From contig CASEVT010000094.1 of the NCBI GenBank assembly GCA_949291445.1, positions 1 to 38,844 of the forward strand: 38,844 bases of DNA. Direction: 5' to 3'. The notes below the pieces were generated by a model. That model ran no database searches. It saw only the letters and a list, made by a program, of their open reading frames with translations, and was not told the DNA's origin. Source of the stretch: an uncultured bacterium (GTDB lineage: Bacteria > Cyanobacteriota > Vampirovibrionia > Gastranaerophilales > Gastranaerophilaceae). Each line of letters begins with the position of its first letter. The first letter of the stretch is position 1. Made by a program: the position numbers and the translations under genes. Shown here in pieces: positions 33,132 through 38,844 of this stretch.

Positions 33132-33184
33132 AAAATAATATCCCCCCTATACTTAGTGTATAGAGAATTAGGGGATATTATTTT
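33132..33184 (+). terminator. Long hairpin ending the hydrogenase operon and covering the methyltransferase ribosome site
   Basis: A perfect 14-bp outer stem (33132-33145 with 33171-33184) encloses a 6-bp inner stem (33147-33152 with 33158-33163). The C/G part is followed by a T-rich arm (A-T-T-A-T-T-T-T). It may end the hydrogenase transcript. The descending arm also holds the GGGG that would serve as SD for the TTG start at 33183, so it could instead control translation. Confidence 0.6.
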
Positions 33185-34064
33185 GGTTGTTAATGCGAGA
33201 AACTTAAAAAGAAAAGAAAAGGTAACAAAGCCTGATTTAAAAGTTGTAGAGAAATCAAAGGTTCTGACAAAGCCGTATAATGATATAGATTTAAACAGAT
33301 GGAAAGAATACTCACATATAAAAACAGATACCTTATGGGAATTTCCGACAAGATTAAAAGAAAACGGACATAAGTATGACTACCACGGAAATTACATCCC
33401 TCAAATAGCACAACAACTATATGAACGATTTACAAAAAAGAATGATGTAGTACTGGATTTGTTTTTTGGTTCCGGCACATCGGGAATAGAAGCGCTAAAC
33501 ATGAAACGGCGCTGTATAGGTGTGGAATTAAAGCAGAATTTGGTTGACTACGTAAGTGAAAAATTCACAAAAAAAGAACTTGTGACAGATGTAAACATAA
33601 TATGCGAAGACAGTGCATCAGAAATTGTAAATGAAAAAATACAAGCACGTCTGGATATTATGGGCAAAGAGAAAGCACAATTTTTAGTTCTGCATCCGCC
33701 ATATGACGACATAATAAAATTTTCGGACAAAAAAGAAGATTTATCCAACTGTGCAACAACAGAGGAATTTTATGATTTGTTTGAAAAAGTGGCAAAGAAC
33801 GGATTTGAGAATTTAGAGAAAGGTCGTTTTGCAGCACTGATAATAGGCGATAAGTACGCAAAAGGGACTTATTATCCGCTAAGCTTTGGTTGCATGGAGA
33901 GAATGAACAAAGTCGGATTCAAAACAAAAGCAATAATAGTAAAAGACATACAAGGTAATGAAAAAGCAAAAGGCAAAGATGCACAATTGTGGAGATACAG
34001 AGCCTTATACGGAGGCTTTTATATATTCAAACACGAATATATAATGGTTTTTCAAAAGCCTTAA
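33183..34064 (+). CDS. DNA methyltransferase (N4/N6 type), no restriction partner seen
   Basis: 293 residues if the start is TTG 33183 (AGGGG eight bases upstream). The frame opens from GTG 33156, but that lies in the hairpin loop. The SAM-binding motif V-L-D-L-F-F-G-S-G-T-S-G-I-E and the catalytic motif L-H-P-P-Y (a variant of D/N/S-P-P-Y) are clear, as are Y-S-H-I-K-T-D-T-L-W-E-F-P and Y-H-G-N-Y-I-P-Q-I before motif I. This order (target region, motif I, motif IV) is seen in N6_N4 methylases (PF01555). No endonuclease gene adjoins it, so it may be an orphan methylase. The stop overlaps the csaB stop on the other strand. Confidence 0.8.
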   Translation: MVVNARNLKRKEKVTKPDLKVVEKSKVLTKPYNDIDLNRWKEYSHIKTDTLWEFPTRLKENGHKYDYHGNYIPQIAQQLYERFTKKNDVVLDLFFGSGTSGIEALNMKRRCIGVELKQNLVDYVSEKFTKKELVTDVNIICEDSASEIVNEKIQARLDIMGKEKAQFLVLHPPYDDIIKFSDKKEDLSNCATTEEFYDLFEKVAKNGFENLEKGRFAALIIGDKYAKGTYYPLSFGCMERMNKVGFKTKAIIVKDIQGNEKAKGKDAQLWRYRALYGGFYIFKHEYIMVFQKP

Positions 34065-35092
34065 TTCAACTCTAAACTTTTCAATATGCCTGAAAAATCG
34101 AAACAGATAGAATCAGCTCGTTCTAAAATAGATTTAGAATTGAGTTTCTTAAGCTTGTCAAATTTTTCATCGAGCTCATCCCCCACAGACAAATCAGAAT
34201 ACGGGATATCAAAGCGTTTAGCGAGTTTTTCGACCTTCTCATCATAACTCAAACCGAGAGTTTTAATGCCATATTTCAAAGCTAAAAGACAAGCGTGGTA
34301 GCGCATTCCGATAAGATAGTCGAGATGAGAAAAACTTTCAACAATCTCATCAATAGAAGCCTCAGAAACGATCTTTGTAGAGATAGCAGGATTAGCTAAC
34401 TTGAGGTTACTTTCAAAACGTTTACACACCTCAAGATCCAAAGAATCCTGAAAAGAATAAATATAAATCTCCTTATCAGAAAAATTAGAAGCAACGCAAC
34501 GAGCGAGGGAGAACAAAAATTTAGGAGATAAAGAACGCCAAGCACGAAGCTGAACTCCTACACGCCCAACAGGAGAATAATCAGGCAATTTAATAGACCA
34601 AACTGGGTCATTGACCAGATCAGCCTTAGCCCCCCACCCACGGACACGAAAAAGGCTTTTTTCATCACGCACTGTAATATAAGAACAATTTCTTATAATA
34701 AATTTAGTCAAAAACCGACCCAGAAAGTTATTTATAGGTCCAATACCCTGAGCGAAAATAACGACTTTTTTTCTAAAGAACAAAGCAACCAAAATAACCC
34801 CCAAATAATAAAAGAGGCTTTTCAAACTGGTAGAATCTTGTAAAAGGCTCCCACCACCACTAATAAGTACGTCAACGCTTTTTAAAGTTCTAAAAATATT
34901 GAAAAAATCAAAAGTATAAACAGCAGAAACCCCGAGTCTGGAAGAAGTTAAAGCCGGACTTTTTGAGAAAACAGTGATTTCAGTGGAATACAATTTTAAT
35001 TCCTGAACAAGAGTTTTCAAAATAGCCTCATCGCCAAAATTATTAAATCCGTAATAACCGGAAACAGCAATTTTCAAAGGAGAATTAACCAT
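34061..35092 (-). CDS. csaB: Polysaccharide pyruvyl transferase, CsaB family
   Basis: 343 residues from ATG 35092 (M-V-N-S-P-L-K-I-A-V-S-G-Y-Y-G); a frame further upstream lies inside the kinase gene. G-Y-Y-G-F-N-N-F-G-D-E-A-I-L near the start, G-G-G-S-L-L-Q-D, F-A-Q-G-I-G-P-I, V-R-D-E-K-S and I-G-M-R-Y-H-A-C-L-L-A are the CsaB signature blocks. CsaB adds pyruvate ketal to a wall polysaccharide that binds SLH-domain proteins. The start overlaps the kinase stop, so both are in one operon. It is a soluble enzyme of the envelope pathway. Confidence 0.9.
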   Translation of the reverse strand: MVNSPLKIAVSGYYGFNNFGDEAILKTLVQELKLYSTEITVFSKSPALTSSRLGVSAVYTFDFFNIFRTLKSVDVLISGGGSLLQDSTSLKSLFYYLGVILVALFFRKKVVIFAQGIGPINNFLGRFLTKFIIRNCSYITVRDEKSLFRVRGWGAKADLVNDPVWSIKLPDYSPVGRVGVQLRAWRSLSPKFLFSLARCVASNFSDKEIYIYSFQDSLDLEVCKRFESNLKLANPAISTKIVSEASIDEIVESFSHLDYLIGMRYHACLLALKYGIKTLGLSYDEKVEKLAKRFDIPYSDLSVGDELDEKFDKLKKLNSKSILERADSICFDFSGILKSLELN

Positions 35093-36020
35093 AAAAAGCT
35101 GAATACACCTCGTCTTTTTTAGGGATAGACTTAATAGCGCCAATTCCCTTACACTGCATGCCCGCAACGATAGAAGCGAGACGCGTAGACTCAAACGCAT
35201 CCATCCCGGAGCACATGCCGTGCAAAAATGCACCATTAAAAGCATCGCCGGCACCGGTAGTATCTACGGGAGAATCAGCCCAAAAATCAACGAAAGCCAC
35301 GTCACCGGCATAACCGACATTATAACCTTTTTTCTCGGTAGACTTAACAATGACAGTACCAACCCCCTTATCCCAGAAATATTTAATAATTTTTTCAGGA
35401 GATTCAACATCATAAACAGTTTCAGAATCATATTTAATATTCAAAAAGAGAATATCAACATACTCAATAACATCCTCAAGAGCATCCTTAGCTTCCTCAC
35501 TACTCCACAATTTAGGGTAATAGTTAGGATCATAAGCAGTAAACAAATTATTGTCCTTAGCGAGCATAAAGGCATGTTTAACAGCCTCCTTAGCAGAAAG
35601 AGACAATGCCTGAGTGACACCGGTAGAATAAACGATATTAGCAGACTTTATGTACTCTTCATCAATATCATCAATGGAGATTTTAGAAGCGGCAGTTTTT
35701 TTACGATAAAAAGAATACTCCTTTGAACCATCATCAGAGCGAGCAATAAAATAAAGCCCGTTAAACCCGTCAACTAGCTTAACTTGAGAGATATCAAGCC
35801 CCTCAAGCTGCCAACTTTCCATTAAGAACTCTTTGAAATAATCATTACCGACACGAGTAATATACCCGACACCGGAGCCGAGTCGAGAAGCAGCAACAGC
35901 GGAACACAGAGTATCCCCGCCATAGTATTTATCAAGCGAATCAGCATAAGTAAGGCTCTTATCACTGGATAATTCAATAAGCCCTTCACCAATAGTAACG
36001 ATGTCCAAATTTTGACCCAT
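35085..36020 (-). CDS. PfkB-family sugar kinase, perhaps 2-keto-3-deoxygluconate kinase
   Basis: 311 residues. Y-Y-G-G-D-T-L-C-S-A-V near the start binds sugar, D-P-N-Y-Y-P-K-L-W is typical of KDG-kinase-like members, and T-T-G-A-G-D259-A-F-N-G-A-F has the catalytic Asp and anion hole. It phosphorylates a sugar or sugar acid with ATP in the cytoplasm. The substrate cannot be fixed from sequence; KDG is favoured by the D-P-N-Y motif. No SD is seen before the ATG. Coupled to csaB by an eight-base overlap. Confidence 0.85.
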   Translation of the reverse strand: MGQNLDIVTIGEGLIELSSDKSLTYADSLDKYYGGDTLCSAVAASRLGSGVGYITRVGNDYFKEFLMESWQLEGLDISQVKLVDGFNGLYFIARSDDGSKEYSFYRKKTAASKISIDDIDEEYIKSANIVYSTGVTQALSLSAKEAVKHAFMLAKDNNLFTAYDPNYYPKLWSSEEAKDALEDVIEYVDILFLNIKYDSETVYDVESPEKIIKYFWDKGVGTVIVKSTEKKGYNVGYAGDVAFVDFWADSPVDTTGAGDAFNGAFLHGMCSGMDAFESTRLASIVAGMQCKGIGAIKSIPKKDEVYSAFYG

Positions 36021-36132
36021 AATTGGAATTTAGCACAAATTACATTTTTTATCAACGAGAACAACTTTGTAAACAAAACGGTTAAAAATAGCAAAAAATC
36101 CCTGTTTATAGTAGAATAATGGTATGGATTAA

Positions 36133-38592
<2,460 letters not shown>

Positions 38593-38618
38593 ACCAAATA
38601 AACAATTTAATATCAACA

Positions 38619-38647
38619 AAAATACACCGAACAGGGTGTATTTTTTT
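38619..38647 (+). terminator. Bidirectional terminator between gyrB and the transporter gene
   Basis: An 8-bp stem (38621-38628 with 38635-38642, 6-nt loop) is followed on the plus strand by seven T (38641-38647, overlapping the stem end), and on the minus strand by UUUUUGUUG. It serves both convergent genes. Confidence 0.85.
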
Positions 38648-38655
38648 ATAATAAT

Positions 38656-38844
38656 TTAAAAAATAAAAAGCCCGACAACCCCTGCAATAAAAATAACAAG
38701 GATCATATTCAATTTAAATTTACGCAAACACAATATACAAAGAAAGAAAAGCAGGAGTGCAAAATAATTCAATTGCGAAAAAGAGACAACATCACCTTTA
38801 AAAAATGCAAGAATAATTACCATAGAACAAGCAGAAGCAATCAA
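38656..38844 (-). CDS. C-terminus of a membrane transporter, probably chromate-transporter family (partial)
   Basis: 62 residues enter from the right edge; the start is outside the window. The segment has two to three hydrophobic helices and ends L-R-K-F-K-L-N-M-I-L-V-I-F-I-A-G-V-V-G-L. That closing pattern, a basic loop then N-x-I-L-V-I, is typical of the last helix of chromate transporter (CHR) half-proteins. AzlD-like and other small permeases end in a related way, so the assignment is moderate. It converges on gyrB. Confidence 0.5.
   Translation of the reverse strand: MIASACSMVIILAFFKGDVVSFSQLNYFALLLFFLCILCLRKFKLNMILVIFIAGVVGLFIF

Overview
The window is AT-rich, closely packed bacterial DNA, most likely from a gut-type Gastranaerophilales (Vampirovibrionia/'Melainabacteria') genome. 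The reasons are the Asn/Ile/Lys-rich proteins, [FeFe] hydrogenases in a fermentative setting, a CsaB homologue, a remnant complex I, and two protein styles I associate with this lineage: a large cytosolic-looking protein with an N-terminal P-S-F-K-G stretch, and a small secreted Y-D-x-N-G-x-L protein. The assignment is by recognition and no database was searched.

Region 1 (1-13548, all minus strand) is the packaging, head and tail module of a siphovirus-like prophage or gene-transfer-agent-like element. In transcription order (right to left) it holds a small cysteine-rich protein, TerS, TerL, portal, two tandem membrane-anchored unknowns, a DUF6973-like protein, scaffold, HK97-fold major capsid, three head-tail connectors, major tail protein, a tail-tip protein made of two DUF2460-like repeats fused to a gpL/DUF2163-like Cys-rich end, a putative fibre, a DUF4376 protein and a tail assembly chaperone. 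The chaperone carries a textbook -1 slippery site, A_AAA_AAG, and a 77-codon extension that has no start codon of its own. Intrinsic terminators sit after the capsid gene, the tail-tube gene, the membrane pair and the chaperone. A secreted cargo gene and a partial gene follow to the left edge. No integrase, repressor or lysis gene is visible.

Region 2 (13580-18907) is a self-contained nuoJKLMN operon, closed by a terminator. It is clearly homologous to the complex I membrane arm but has lost many residues needed for proton translocation. NuoK lacks both essential glutamates. NuoM has Arg, Asn and Lys at the positions of K234, K265 and E407. NuoN lacks the TM5 Glu and the K247 equivalent. NuoL is only 385 residues because most of its second half is missing. 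All frames are open. This is the most striking feature of the window.

Region 3 (18899-28068) holds a secreted TPR protein, a possible 49-residue small ORF, a 1314-residue GH13-type protein with all catalytic residues, a phosphodiester glycosidase (NAGPA) protein, a YkgJ-type Cys-cluster protein and MutL.

Region 4 (28079-33184) is a hydrogenase operon behind a near-consensus promoter. It reads [2Fe-2S] protein, sensory-type [FeFe] hydrogenase with PAS domain, SpoIIE/PP2C phosphatase, second [2Fe-2S] protein and group B-type [FeFe] hydrogenase. It probably couples H2 or redox sensing to protein dephosphorylation alongside a catalytic hydrogenase.

Region 5 (33183-38844) holds an orphan-looking DNA methyltransferase, a csaB/sugar-kinase pair on the minus strand, gyrB, and the end of a probable chromate-type transporter that shares a bidirectional terminator with gyrB.
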